Below, in pieces: positions 39,677-47,464 of a DNA stretch of 64,000 bases (the first letter of the stretch is position 1; every line of letters begins with the position of its first letter). This stretch comes from Glacieibacterium sp965200405. GTDB lineage: Bacteria; Pseudomonadota; Alphaproteobacteria; Sphingomonadales; Sphingomonadaceae. The DNA is taken from the NCBI RefSeq assembly GCF_965200405.1, contig NZ_OZ241356.1:1674001-1738000 (forward strand). The letters are read 5' to 3'. Made by a program: the position numbers and the translations under genes. The notes beneath the pieces are model-generated. The model saw only the letters and a list, made by a program, of their open reading frames with translations. It did no database searches and was not told the origin of the DNA.

Positions 39677-40630
39677 TCAACGCGCCGCGTGCCGTCCTTC
39701 GATCGCGTCCCAGATCAAGGCCGGCGTGTCGGTGCCGTTGAAGCGGTCGATCGCGACGATACCGGTGGGGGAGGTGACGTTGATCTCGGTGAGGTAGCCG
39801 GCGATCACGTCGATGCCGACGAACACCAGCCCGCGGCGCTTGAGCTCCGGGCCGATGGCGGCACAGATTTCCTCCTCGCGCGCCGTCAGTCCGGTGGCCT
39901 GGGCGCTGCCGCCGGCCGCGAGGTTGGAGCGAATCTCGCCGGCCTTGGGCAAGCGGTTGATCGCGCCGGTCGGCACGCCATCGACCAGCACGATACGCTT
40001 GTCCCCGGCGCTGACGTCGGGGAGAAACTTCTGGACCATGAACGGCTCCGGCCAGACCTGGCTGAACAACTCGACCAGCGCCGGCATGTTGGCGTCGCCG
40101 GCGCCGATGTGAAAGACCGCCGAGCCGGCGTTGCCGTACAATGGCTTGATGACGACGTCGCCGTGGCGGGCGCGAAAGTCTGCGGCATCGTCGAGGCGGC
40201 GGGTGACCAGCGTCGGCGGCATCAGGTCCGGATAGCCGAGCACGAACAGCTTCTCCGGCGCATTGCGGACCTCGGCGGGATCGTTGACCACCAGCGTTTC
40301 TGCAGTGACGCGCTCCAGCAGGTGCGTCGCGGTGATATAGGCCATGTCGAATGGCGGGTCCTGGCGCATCAGCACAACATCGGTGTCGTACCCAAGGTCG
40401 ATGGTCCGCGTCTCACCGGTCCAGGTGAAATGGGCGCCGGGCTCGCGGGTCACGGTCAGCGGGCGGGCGCGGGTGCGGACCCGGCCAGCCTCGAAACTGA
40501 GATCGGTGGCGAGGTAGTGGTACAGCGTATGGCCCCGGGCCTGCGCAGCGATCATCAGCGCGAAAGTCGAATCGCCGCCCGTCTTGACGTCTTCGATGGG
40601 GTCCATCTGGACCGCGACCGTCAAACCCAT
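39677..40630 (-). CDS. gshB: Glutathione synthetase
   Basis: An ATP-grasp ligase joining glycine to gamma-glutamylcysteine, 317 residues. It begins VAVQMDPIEDVKTGGDSTF, which is typical, with VLMRQDPPFDMAYI, PLYGNAGSAVFHI and the ATP/Mg-binding end VGIDVIAGYLTEINVTSPTG. It is the last of a minus-strand row (rsmI, yraN, SirB1-like gene, gshB) that is common in alphaproteobacteria. Confidence 0.97.
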   Translation of the reverse strand: MGLTVAVQMDPIEDVKTGGDSTFALMIAAQARGHTLYHYLATDLSFEAGRVRTRARPLTVTREPGAHFTWTGETRTIDLGYDTDVVLMRQDPPFDMAYITATHLLERVTAETLVVNDPAEVRNAPEKLFVLGYPDLMPPTLVTRRLDDAADFRARHGDVVIKPLYGNAGSAVFHIGAGDANMPALVELFSQVWPEPFMVQKFLPDVSAGDKRIVLVDGVPTGAINRLPKAGEIRSNLAAGGSAQATGLTAREEEICAAIGPELKRRGLVFVGIDVIAGYLTEINVTSPTGIVAIDRFNGTDTPALIWDAIEGRHAAR

Positions 40631-40687
40631 GATGCCCGTCTCCTGCTACGGGCGTCGGCTTAGACGCTTGTGACCGTGACCGGCAAG

Positions 40688-41515
40688 CTAGACCGACAGC
40701 GCGGCCAGCGCGCTGGCGATCCGGGTCTTGACCCTAGCCTCGTGCGTCGTCTCCAGCATCGCTGCCAGGCTGGCGCGCGCCGCGCCGACATCGCCGACCA
40801 GCTGCTCCAGCCGGGCGCGCTCCCACCACAATCCGGTGAAGCGCGGCGCGAACAACGTCATACGTTCGGTCAGCAGCAACGCCCGGGCGGTATCTCCGCC
40901 ACGCCGCGCCCGGACGGTCTGGTTCGACAGCAGCCGCACCAGGATCTCGCGGTTCGACAAGGCGCGCAGATGCTCGGCCGTCGGTGTGATGTGACCGCCG
41001 ATGGTCTGGGCGATCAGGTCGCTCAGCGCCGGCCGGTCGATCGGACGGCCATGGTCGAACGGGTCGATCAGCTGCCGCTCGGTCTCGCCACCGACGGAGA
41101 CCAGGACATGACCGGGCACGTTGAGGACATCCGCCTGCCAGCCGACCCGGCGGGCGAGTGCGACATAGAGCAGCGACAGCGTGATCGGCAGGCCGCGTCG
41201 CCGCTCGAACAGCTTGGCGAGATCGGCATTGGCCGGGTTGTCGTAATCCTGGGTATCGCCGCTCAGGCCCTCGCGGCCCGCCAGCGTCTCCGCCAGCAAC
41301 CGGCTGAAAGCGCGCGCAGTGGTCATGCCGCTGCTGTCGGCCAGCAGGCGCGTCGCCAAGCCGGTCAGCCGGGCGCGCAGCGACGACAGGTCCTCGGCAG
41401 GACGGTCGGCGGTGGAACAGGCAAGCGCGGCATCGGCAAGGTCGATCGCCGCATCGTCGATCAGGCCGAGGCGCATCAGCACCGCGTCCCCGGTTCGAGT
41501 CAGCGCCAGTTTCAT
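40688..41515 (-). CDS. SirB1-like transglutaminase-fold protein
   Basis: A 275-residue protein of the SirB1/transglutaminase-like core family. The segment DYDNPANADLAKLFERRRGLPITLSLLYVALARR, with VLNVPGHVLVSV and LIDPFDHG, marks the family. The Cys of active transglutaminases is not obvious (TLSLLY at its usual place), so catalysis is doubtful. The C-terminal half looks TPR-like (ARALLLTERMTLFAP, GDVGAARASLAAML). ATG at 41515 follows AAGGAG by seven bases and overlaps the yraN stop (ATGA). It lies between yraN and gshB. Confidence 0.85.
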   Translation of the reverse strand: MKLALTRTGDAVLMRLGLIDDAAIDLADAALACSTADRPAEDLSSLRARLTGLATRLLADSSGMTTARAFSRLLAETLAGREGLSGDTQDYDNPANADLAKLFERRRGLPITLSLLYVALARRVGWQADVLNVPGHVLVSVGGETERQLIDPFDHGRPIDRPALSDLIAQTIGGHITPTAEHLRALSNREILVRLLSNQTVRARRGGDTARALLLTERMTLFAPRFTGLWWERARLEQLVGDVGAARASLAAMLETTHEARVKTRIASALAALSV

Positions 41516-41907
41516 CGCCACTCTCCTTGCCATACGCCGCGCAGATGAAGCGGCCACGCCCAGGGTCGAACGATGATGGCATCTATTCGCACTGTCGTGC
41601 AGTCCTTTCCGAAACGCGCAACCAGAGTTTCAGCCGCATGGGCGACACGTCGCAGCCGATGTTCCTGCAATGCCCAGCGTCCGGCGTCCTCGGTGGCGCG
41701 TGCCTTGACCTCGACGAACAACAGGGTGAGCCCGCGGCGGGCGACCAGATCGATCTCGCCGGCTGGAATGCGCAGGCGCTGCGCCAGGATGCTGAAGCCC
41801 TGGCAGCGCAGCCACCATGCGGCGAGCGTCTCGGCGCGACGGCCGCGCGTCTCGGCAGCAAGGCGGCTTGCCTTAGTCAGGGTCGCGCAGTTCCAGCGCC
41901 CGGGCAT
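41512..41907 (-). CDS. YraN family putative nuclease (UPF0102)
   Basis: A 131-residue protein of the YraN family, which has a restriction-endonuclease-like fold: GRRAETLAAWWLRCQGFSIL, AGEIDLVARRG, LLFVEVKARA, where the E, D and ExK residues form a PD-(D/E)xK-type site. The biological role is not known. The only usable start is ATG 41907, which lies inside the 3' end of rsmI in another frame (35-base overlap). The gene following rsmI here is the normal order. Confidence 0.87.
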   Translation of the reverse strand: MPGRWNCATLTKASRLAAETRGRRAETLAAWWLRCQGFSILAQRLRIPAGEIDLVARRGLTLLFVEVKARATEDAGRWALQEHRLRRVAHAAETLVARFGKDCTTVRIDAIIVRPWAWPLHLRGVWQGEWR

Positions 41908-42751
41908 AGACCGCCTTGCGCGGCAGCTTGAGCGCGGCCGCGACCTCGCTGGCGGCGGCACTCAGGCTCATGTGCAGCAACGCGGCGGCAAGCGCCTCGT
42001 CGAGGGTGTCGGCGTCGGGTGCTTCGGCAGCGGCAGGCGGCGCGACGACGATGACAACCTCGCCGCGCGGGGGTGTCTCGGCATAGCGTTCGGCCAGGCT
42101 GGCCAGCGTGCCGTCGACGGTCTCCTCGAACTTCTTGGTGATCTCGCGCGCCACCGCCGCCGGGCGGTCGCCAAGGCCCTCGGCCAACGCCGACAAGGTC
42201 GCCGCCGTCCGACCCGCCGACTCGTAGAACACCAGGCTGGCGCGCAGCCCGGCGAGTTCGGCGATGGCGCTTGCCTTGGCCCCGGCCTTGACCGGCAAGA
42301 AGCCTGCAAACAGGAAGCGGTCGCTCGGCAGTCCCGACAGCGTCAGCGCGGCGACGGCGGCGCAGGGCCCGGGGATGGTGAAGACCTCGACCCCGGCAGC
42401 GCGGGCGTCGCGGACCAGCTTGTAACCCGGATCCGAAATCAACGGCGTTCCGGCGTCGCTGACCAGCGCGATCGCCTCGCGGGTCATCCGCGCGACCAGG
42501 CCGGGGCGGACCGCGTCGGCGTTGTGATCGTGATAGGCGATCATCGGGGTGCGCGCGCCGATATGGTGGAGCAGGCGCGAGGTGACGCGAGTGTCCTCCG
42601 CCGCGATCAGCGCTACCGAGGCGAGCGTCGCGGCGGCGCGGGGGGACAGGTCGCCAAGATTGCCGATCGGCGTCGCGACGATGTAAAGGCCCGGCGGTTG
42701 TAGCGCTACGGCCGGACTTTCGGTAGTGGAGGCCGCGATTGGAGTAGGCAT
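41873..42751 (-). CDS. rsmI: 16S rRNA (cytidine-1402-2'-O)-methyltransferase
   Basis: Methylates the ribose of C1402 in 16S rRNA. 292 residues of tetrapyrrole-methylase fold: LYIVATPIGNLGDLSPRA, AAEDTRVTSRLLHH, ALVSDAGTPLISDPGY, FTIPGPCAAVAALTLSGLP and TKKFEETVDG are all diagnostic. A C-terminal helix-turn-helix-like stretch (LHMSLSAAASEVAAALKLPRKAVYARAL) is present as in other members. The ATG at 42751 lies immediately next to the divergent ATG at 42752 (CATATG). Confidence 0.97.
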   Translation of the reverse strand: MPTPIAASTTESPAVALQPPGLYIVATPIGNLGDLSPRAAATLASVALIAAEDTRVTSRLLHHIGARTPMIAYHDHNADAVRPGLVARMTREAIALVSDAGTPLISDPGYKLVRDARAAGVEVFTIPGPCAAVAALTLSGLPSDRFLFAGFLPVKAGAKASAIAELAGLRASLVFYESAGRTAATLSALAEGLGDRPAAVAREITKKFEETVDGTLASLAERYAETPPRGEVVIVVAPPAAAEAPDADTLDEALAAALLHMSLSAAASEVAAALKLPRKAVYARALELRDPD

Positions 42752-44032
42752 ATGCGCATCTTGGGACGGTTCGGGCAGCGACCGCAACCGGTCTTGCAGT
42801 TCGCCGCGGTATTGCTCGCGGTGGTGGTCAGCGCCTGCGCGGCTCCAGAACGCCGCGTCGCCACGGCACCGCCGCCGGTCGTCGCGCCGCCGGTCGCCAA
42901 GACCGAGGCACCGCCCGCTACCGTCGAACAGAACCGCATCGCGCTGCTGGTGCCGCTGACCGGGCCCAATGCCGCCGTCGGGCAATCGATCGCCAATGCC
43001 GCGAACATGGCGCTGATCGACGCCAATGCCCGTCTGATCAACCTCCGCGTCTATGACACCGCCGTCGGCGGGGCCGCCGCTGCCGCCAGCCATGCCGTTG
43101 CGGATGGCGCCAGGCTGTTCCTCGGGCCGCTGCTGGCTGGCGACGTCCGCAGCGTCCAGGGCATCGCGTCGGCGAACAGCGTGCCGGTCATGAGCTTCTC
43201 CAACGATGCCGCACTGGCCGGCAGCGGCACCTACGTCATGGGCTTCCAGCCCAACCAGTCGATCGCGCGCGCCGTCGGCTATGCCCGCGGACGTGGTGTC
43301 GAGCGCTTTGCCGCGCTGATCCCCGACGGCGTCTATGGCCAGCGCGCCGCCAACGCCTTCCTGCGCGCCGTCGAGGCGAGCGGTGGCAAGGTCGTCTCGG
43401 TCGTCAACTACGCGCGCACCCCGGCCAAGCTGCTGGCGGCGGCGCGTGCGGTGACCGCCTATGACAAGCGGCTGGCGGTCGCGATGAAGACGCCGGCGTT
43501 GCGGCCCGATGGATCGGTCGCCCCGGTCGCTTCGCGCCTGCCGCCGGTCGGCTTCCAGGCGTTGCTGATCGCCGACACTGGCCCGGTCGCGGCCGCGTTC
43601 GGCCCGGCGTTGACGCAGTTCGGCGCCGGCCCGGGGACGTCGCTGATCCTCGGGACCGAATTGTGGAACAACGAGCCCGCATTGCGCAGTTCGCGGGCGT
43701 TGCAGGGTGCGGTGTTTGCCAGCGTTCCGGACGATCGCTTCGCGCAGCTGGTGACCCGCTACCGCGCCAAGTTCGGCATCGCGCCGTCGCGCCTGGCCAG
43801 CTTTGGCTATGACGCGGTCCTGCTGGTCAACAGCCTCGCCGACCGCTGGGCGCTTGGGCAGCCGTTCCCGGCCGCGCTGCTAGCCAGCCCGGACGGCTTT
43901 GCCGGCGTCGACGGCGTGTTCCGCTTCACCGGCGGCGGCGTCGCGGACCGTGGCCTGGAAGTGCAGCGTATCGCCAACGGCTCGATCGTCACCATCTCGG
44001 CCGCACCGAAGTCGCTCAACACCGGGAGCTAG
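42752..44032 (+). CDS. LpoA-like penicillin-binding protein activator lipoprotein
   Basis: A 426-residue periplasmic-binding-protein fold lipoprotein. Residues 15-30 are hydrophobic, and the lipobox VVSAC places lipidation at about Cys 29. A Pro/Ala/Val-rich linker follows, then a Leu/Ile/Val-binding type domain with IALLVPLTGPNAAVGQSIANAANMAL and the AALIPDGVYGQRAANAF region. In gammaproteobacteria LpoA activates a bifunctional penicillin-binding protein, and this gene likewise sits divergent to rsmI/yraN, which supports the assignment. Its ATG is directly adjacent to the rsmI ATG, so promoters of each gene must lie inside the other. Confidence 0.87.
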   Translation: MRILGRFGQRPQPVLQFAAVLLAVVVSACAAPERRVATAPPPVVAPPVAKTEAPPATVEQNRIALLVPLTGPNAAVGQSIANAANMALIDANARLINLRVYDTAVGGAAAAASHAVADGARLFLGPLLAGDVRSVQGIASANSVPVMSFSNDAALAGSGTYVMGFQPNQSIARAVGYARGRGVERFAALIPDGVYGQRAANAFLRAVEASGGKVVSVVNYARTPAKLLAAARAVTAYDKRLAVAMKTPALRPDGSVAPVASRLPPVGFQALLIADTGPVAAAFGPALTQFGAGPGTSLILGTELWNNEPALRSSRALQGAVFASVPDDRFAQLVTRYRAKFGIAPSRLASFGYDAVLLVNSLADRWALGQPFPAALLASPDGFAGVDGVFRFTGGGVADRGLEVQRIANGSIVTISAAPKSLNTGS

Positions 44033-44040
44033 ATAGGTTC

Positions 44041-44078
44041 GTTCAGCGACCTGCGGAGCGGGAGGTCCCTGAACTTTT
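44041..44078 (+). terminator. Terminator after the LpoA-like gene
   Basis: GTTCAG-C-GACCT pairs with AGGTC-C-CTGAAC around a ten-base loop (one C-C mismatch), followed by TTTT. It lies between convergent genes, so it may serve both directions. Confidence 0.75.
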
Positions 44079-44089
44079 GCGCCGCCGCC

Positions 44090-45298
44090 CTACAGGGCCA
44101 GGTCGCGCAGCACGGCGTTGACCAGCGGGCGTCCGGCGCGGGTCAGACGTAGACCGGTTGGGTCGTTCTCCAGCAAGCCGAGGCCGGTCAGGTGCGCCAC
44201 CGCGGCTGCATCGACGGCGGCGTCCAGCGCCGTGCCGGTGCGCTGTTCGAACTGGGCACGGTCGATGCCGGAGCGCAGGCGCAGGCCCATCATCAAGGCT
44301 TCGCTGGCGCGCACCGCCGGGTCGAGCCGGTCGGTGATCGAGATGCCGGAGCCACCCTGGACTGCGTCGATCCAGTTCTCCGGCTTCTTGTGCCGCACGG
44401 TGGACGCGAGGGCGCGGCGGCCATGAGCACCGGGACCGACGCCGACATAATCGCCGTACGTCCAATAGCTTAGATTGTGACGGCTCGCCGCGCCGGGTCG
44501 GGCGTGGTTGGAGGTTTCATAGGCGGGGAGCCCGGCAGCCTCGGTCATGTCCTGCGTCAGGTCGAACAGGTCGGCGGAGGTTTCCTCGTCGGGGGTGCGC
44601 AGCTTGCCGGCGGCGTGGAGGACGGCGAAGCGCGTGCCGGCCTCGATGGTCAGCTGGTACAGTGACAAATGCTCGGTGCCGAAGCTGAGCGCGCGCTTGA
44701 GTTCGGCCTGCCACGCCTCGACAGTGTGCGCCGGGCGGTCGTAGATCAGGTCGAAGCTGACGCGCGGAAAATTGGCCTGCGCGATGTCGAGTGCCGCCAG
44801 ACCCTGCGCGACGTCGTGCGGGCGGCCGAGCATCTTCAACGCGGCGTCGTCCAATGCCTGCAGCCCGAGGCTGACGCGGTTGACCCCGGCGGCGGCGAAA
44901 CCGGCGAAGCGCGCAGCCTCGACGCTCGACGGATTGGCTTCCAGCGTGATCTCGGCGTCGCGGTCGACCTGCCAATGCCCGGCGACGGCGTCGATGATCG
45001 CGGCGGTGGTGGCAGGGTCCATCAGGCTGGGAGTGCCGCCGCCGAAGAAGATGCTGTGGACGCGGCGTCCCGGAGTGATCGCGGCTTCGGCGGCGAGGTC
45101 GGCGAGCAATGCGTCGCGCCAGCCGGCCTCGTCGATCTTGGCGCGGACATGGCTGTTGAAGTCGCAATAAGGGCATTTGCTGACGCAGAACGGCCAGTGG
45201 ACGTAGATCGCGAGCGAATCTGCTCCCCTCCCGGAACGGGAGGGGCCGGGGGTGGATCTTGCACCAGGTCTGTCTGCCGAGTTTAGGCCAAGTCCCAC
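44090..45298 (-). CDS. hemW: HemW, radical SAM heme chaperone
   Basis: A coproporphyrinogen III oxidase-like radical SAM protein; HemW relatives carry heme rather than oxidise porphyrinogen. The core begins AIYVHWPFCVSKCPYCDFNSH with the CxxxCxxC iron-sulphur motif, followed by FFGGGTPSLM, VSLGLQALDD, FDLIYDRPAHT and the HemW C-terminal domain. The family N-terminus normally starts a few residues before YVHWPF, but here no ATG, GTG or TTG exists in frame between the core and the repeat. The first available starts are GTG 45298 inside the repeat, with GGGAGG eight bases upstream, or ATG 45343 inside rdgB. I used GTG 45298; either gives about 29-44 extra residues (Pro/Gly/Arg-rich) encoded by the repeat. 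Confidence 0.88.
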   Translation of the reverse strand: MGLGLNSADRPGARSTPGPSRSGRGADSLAIYVHWPFCVSKCPYCDFNSHVRAKIDEAGWRDALLADLAAEAAITPGRRVHSIFFGGGTPSLMDPATTAAIIDAVAGHWQVDRDAEITLEANPSSVEAARFAGFAAAGVNRVSLGLQALDDAALKMLGRPHDVAQGLAALDIAQANFPRVSFDLIYDRPAHTVEAWQAELKRALSFGTEHLSLYQLTIEAGTRFAVLHAAGKLRTPDEETSADLFDLTQDMTEAAGLPAYETSNHARPGAASRHNLSYWTYGDYVGVGPGAHGRRALASTVRHKKPENWIDAVQGGSGISITDRLDPAVRASEALMMGLRLRSGIDRAQFEQRTGTALDAAVDAAAVAHLTGLGLLENDPTGLRLTRAGRPLVNAVLRDLAL

Positions 45299-45325
45299 CC
45301 CTAGCCCCTCCCGTTCCGGGAGGGG
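45225..45325. repeat. Palindromic repeat pair at the rdgB-hemW junction
   Basis: Two inverted arms, 45225-45255 and 45295-45325, match at 29 of 31 positions. Each arm also contains its own palindrome (CCCCTCCCGG-AA-CGGGAGGGG type). It lies in the 5' region of hemW and reads through it in frame. Similar GGGAGGGG/GGGGTGG words occur at 11741 and 55415, so it is probably a dispersed intergenic element of this genome. Confidence 0.85.
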
Positions 45326-45330
45326 GACAG

Positions 45331-45927
45331 TTACAGGAAACATGCCGCGACCAGTTGTTCGAACGCTCGCGCGCGGTGGCTGATCGCGTGCTTGTGATCG
45401 GGGTCGATCTCGCCGAACGTCGCGACCATGCCATCGGCGACGAACAACGCGTCATAGCCGAAGCCGTTGGCGCCGCGCGGCGGCCAGACCAGCCGCCCGT
45501 CGATGCGGCCCTCGAAGGTCTCGACGGCGCCGTCGGGCCAGGCCAGCGACAGCGCGCAGGTGAAATAGGCGGTATCGGGCGACCCCTCGGCCATCGCCGA
45601 ATGGACGCGTTCCATGGCGTGGTCGAAATCCTTGTCGTGTCCGGCCCAGCGTGCCGAATAGATGCCGGGTGCGCCGTCGAGCGCATCGACGCTCAGCCCG
45701 CTGTCGTCGGCAAGCGCCGGGTGCCCGCTGGCAATGGCGGCGGCGAGCGCCTTCAACTCGGCATTGGCGCGGAAGGTCAGCCCGGTCTCCTCCGGTTCCG
45801 GCAGGCCGAGGTCGCCTGCCGCGACGACGTCCATCCCGAACGGGCCGAGCAGCGCGGCGATCTCGCGGACCTTGCCGGGATTGTGCGTCGCCAGCACGAG
45901 GCGGCCGGGGCGGAGGCGGCGGGTCAT
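45331..45927 (-). CDS. rdgB: dITP/XTP pyrophosphatase (RdgB/HAM1)
   Basis: Removes non-canonical purine nucleotides by releasing pyrophosphate. About 198 residues. It starts MTRRLRPGRLVLATHNPGKVREI, which carries the substrate-binding THNxGK motif, then ADDSGLSVDALDGAPGIYSARWAG and GFGYDALF with the HRARA end. ATG at 45927 overlaps the previous gene by ATGA and has GAGGA upstream. The gene ends 33 bases after the start of the repeat-side hemW reading frame. Confidence 0.96.
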   Translation of the reverse strand: MTRRLRPGRLVLATHNPGKVREIAALLGPFGMDVVAAGDLGLPEPEETGLTFRANAELKALAAAIASGHPALADDSGLSVDALDGAPGIYSARWAGHDKDFDHAMERVHSAMAEGSPDTAYFTCALSLAWPDGAVETFEGRIDGRLVWPPRGANGFGYDALFVADGMVATFGEIDPDHKHAISHRARAFEQLVAACFL

Positions 45928-46448
45928 GGCTTGCGATCCTCGGGCTTGCGGCTGCGGTTGCGCTGCTCCAGCCCGGTCGCGGCAAGGCGGGCGCGGATGA
46001 AGGCGAGGTTGGCCGTCCCGACCTGCGCCTTGGGCAGCGACACGAACATCGCCTTGTCGACGTAGAGCAGCAGCATGTTTGCCGTTTCGTCCCATTTGAC
46101 GAAGTCGGTCCAGGCGTTGCGGAAGCTGCCCGACCGCTGGGCGCTTTCAAACTGTTCGTCGGTCAGGGCCAGCTCGAACGGCTCGCGCATCGAGGCCTGT
46201 GCGTGGTAGATCTGAGCGGCCCGGCGGGGCAGCAAGAACATTACCTTGAACGCCGTCAGTGCCAGCCCGAGGACCATGCCGCACAGGATCGCCACCTGGA
46301 ACTGCGGCTTCAGCAGCGCCACCAGCAGCGCAAACGCCGTCACCACCGCTGCCACCCGCCATGCGCCGCGTGCGTTGGCGTGGGTCGCTGCCTCGACATA
46401 CTCCGCCTCGGAAATCATGTAGCGTACCGGGGCGACGGCGGCGTTCAC
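45924..46448 (-). CDS. YcxB-like membrane protein
   Basis: A 174-residue protein with two adjacent transmembrane helices (about residues 31-47 and 50-72) and a cytoplasmic YcxB-like C-terminal domain (LALTDEQFESAQRSGSFRNAWTDFVKWDETANMLLLYVDKAMFVSLPK). The function of the family is unknown. It overlaps rph upstream by four bases and rdgB downstream by four bases, so it is translationally coupled between two nucleotide/RNA enzymes. Confidence 0.8.
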   Translation of the reverse strand: MNAAVAPVRYMISEAEYVEAATHANARGAWRVAAVVTAFALLVALLKPQFQVAILCGMVLGLALTAFKVMFLLPRRAAQIYHAQASMREPFELALTDEQFESAQRSGSFRNAWTDFVKWDETANMLLLYVDKAMFVSLPKAQVGTANLAFIRARLAATGLEQRNRSRKPEDRKP

Positions 46449-47161
46449 CGGCCGGTGGCGATCCGCTGGGCCGCGAAGATCTCGTTGGTGCCGATGCGCG
46501 CCAGCCGGAGCAGGCGGAGCAGCGACTCCTCGTCGAACAATGCACCCTCGGCGGTCGCCTGGACCTCGACGATGCCGCCGCTGTCGGTCAGCACGAAATT
46601 GGCATCGGTACCGGCGTCGCTATCCTCGACGTAATCGAGATCGAGGACCGCGGTGCCGGCGTGGATGCCTGCCGAGATGGCGGCAACCTGCGCGGTCAAC
46701 GGATCGATGGCCAGGCCGTTCTTGGCCATGATGCCGTCGATAGCGAGGCGCAGTGCCACCCATGCACCCGAGATCGCCGCCGTGCGTGTGCCGCCATCGG
46801 CCTGCAGCACGTCGCAATCCAGCGTGATCTGGCGCTCGCCGAGCAGCTTCAGGTCGGTAACCGCGCGCAGCGAGCGACCGATAAGCCGCTGGATCTCCTG
46901 GGTGCGGCCCGACTGCTTGCCCTTTGCCGCTTCACGTTGCCCGCGGGTGTGGGTGGCGCGGGGCAGCATGCCATATTCCGCCGTGACCCAGCCGCTGCCC
47001 TTGCCGCGCAGCCAGGGCGGAAGGCGCTCTTCGACGCTGGCTGTAACCAGGACGTGGGTCTGGCCGAACTTCACCAGGCACGAGCCTTCCGCATGGGCAC
47101 TGAAACCCGGAGTCATCTCGATCGCCCGCATCTGGTCGGGGGCGCGGCCTGAGGGGCGCAT
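46445..47161 (-). CDS. rph: Ribonuclease PH
   Basis: A phosphorolytic 3'-5' exoribonuclease that trims tRNA 3' ends. 238 residues, the exact family length. Segments MRPSGRAPDQMRAIEMTPGF, GSCLVKFGQTHVLVTAS, GWVTAEYGMLPRATHTR, RQEIQRLIGRSLRAV-type and DCDVLQADGGTRTAAI are all present. ATG at 47161 has AAGGA upstream. The long upstream frame extension is not used. Confidence 0.97.
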   Translation of the reverse strand: MRPSGRAPDQMRAIEMTPGFSAHAEGSCLVKFGQTHVLVTASVEERLPPWLRGKGSGWVTAEYGMLPRATHTRGQREAAKGKQSGRTQEIQRLIGRSLRAVTDLKLLGERQITLDCDVLQADGGTRTAAISGAWVALRLAIDGIMAKNGLAIDPLTAQVAAISAGIHAGTAVLDLDYVEDSDAGTDANFVLTDSGGIVEVQATAEGALFDEESLLRLLRLARIGTNEIFAAQRIATGR

Positions 47162-47236
47162 GGGTATTGTCCTTGTGATTGCTGTGCGCGCATGTAGCGG
47201 CAGCGGCGTTCGACCGCCAGCCTTGGGAGTGGATGC

Positions 47237-47428
47237 ATGAAGACGGCACTGATGATCGTCGGCGTGGCGGCGATCATGATGGGGCTGCTGTGGATCGGGC
47301 AGGGCCTTGGGCTGGTCGACTGGCCGAAGTCGAGCTTCATGATCGACCAGCGGCCGTGGGCGATGCGCGGCGGGGTGCTGGCGGTGCTCGGTGTGGTAGC
47401 CTTGGTGCTGGCGCGCCGGCGGCGGTAA
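47237..47428 (+). CDS. Small two-helix membrane protein
   Basis: A 63-residue protein with two hydrophobic segments (about residues 4-24 and 44-58) separated by a loop containing WPKSSFMIDQRPWAMRGG, and a terminal ARRRR anchor. GGGAG before the ATG is a reasonable ribosome binding site. Similar short proteins with an MIDQRPWA-type loop are frequent in alphaproteobacteria, but no function is known. It is divergent from rph and lies in front of hrcA. Confidence 0.72.
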   Translation: MKTALMIVGVAAIMMGLLWIGQGLGLVDWPKSSFMIDQRPWAMRGGVLAVLGVVALVLARRRR

Positions 47429-47460
47429 CTTACGCAGCGGCGCAAGAACCCCTACATAGC
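47429..47460 (+). promoter_or_regulatory. Weak RpoH-like promoter close to hrcA
   Basis: CTTA (47429-47432), 18 bases, CCTACAT (47451-47457) resembles the alpha RpoH pattern CTTG-N17/18-CYTATNT with one change in each element. The start codon GTG at 47465 is only seven bases further, and no ribosome binding site precedes it. No CIRCE operator is visible here. Confidence 0.35.
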
Positions 47461-47464
47461 CCCC

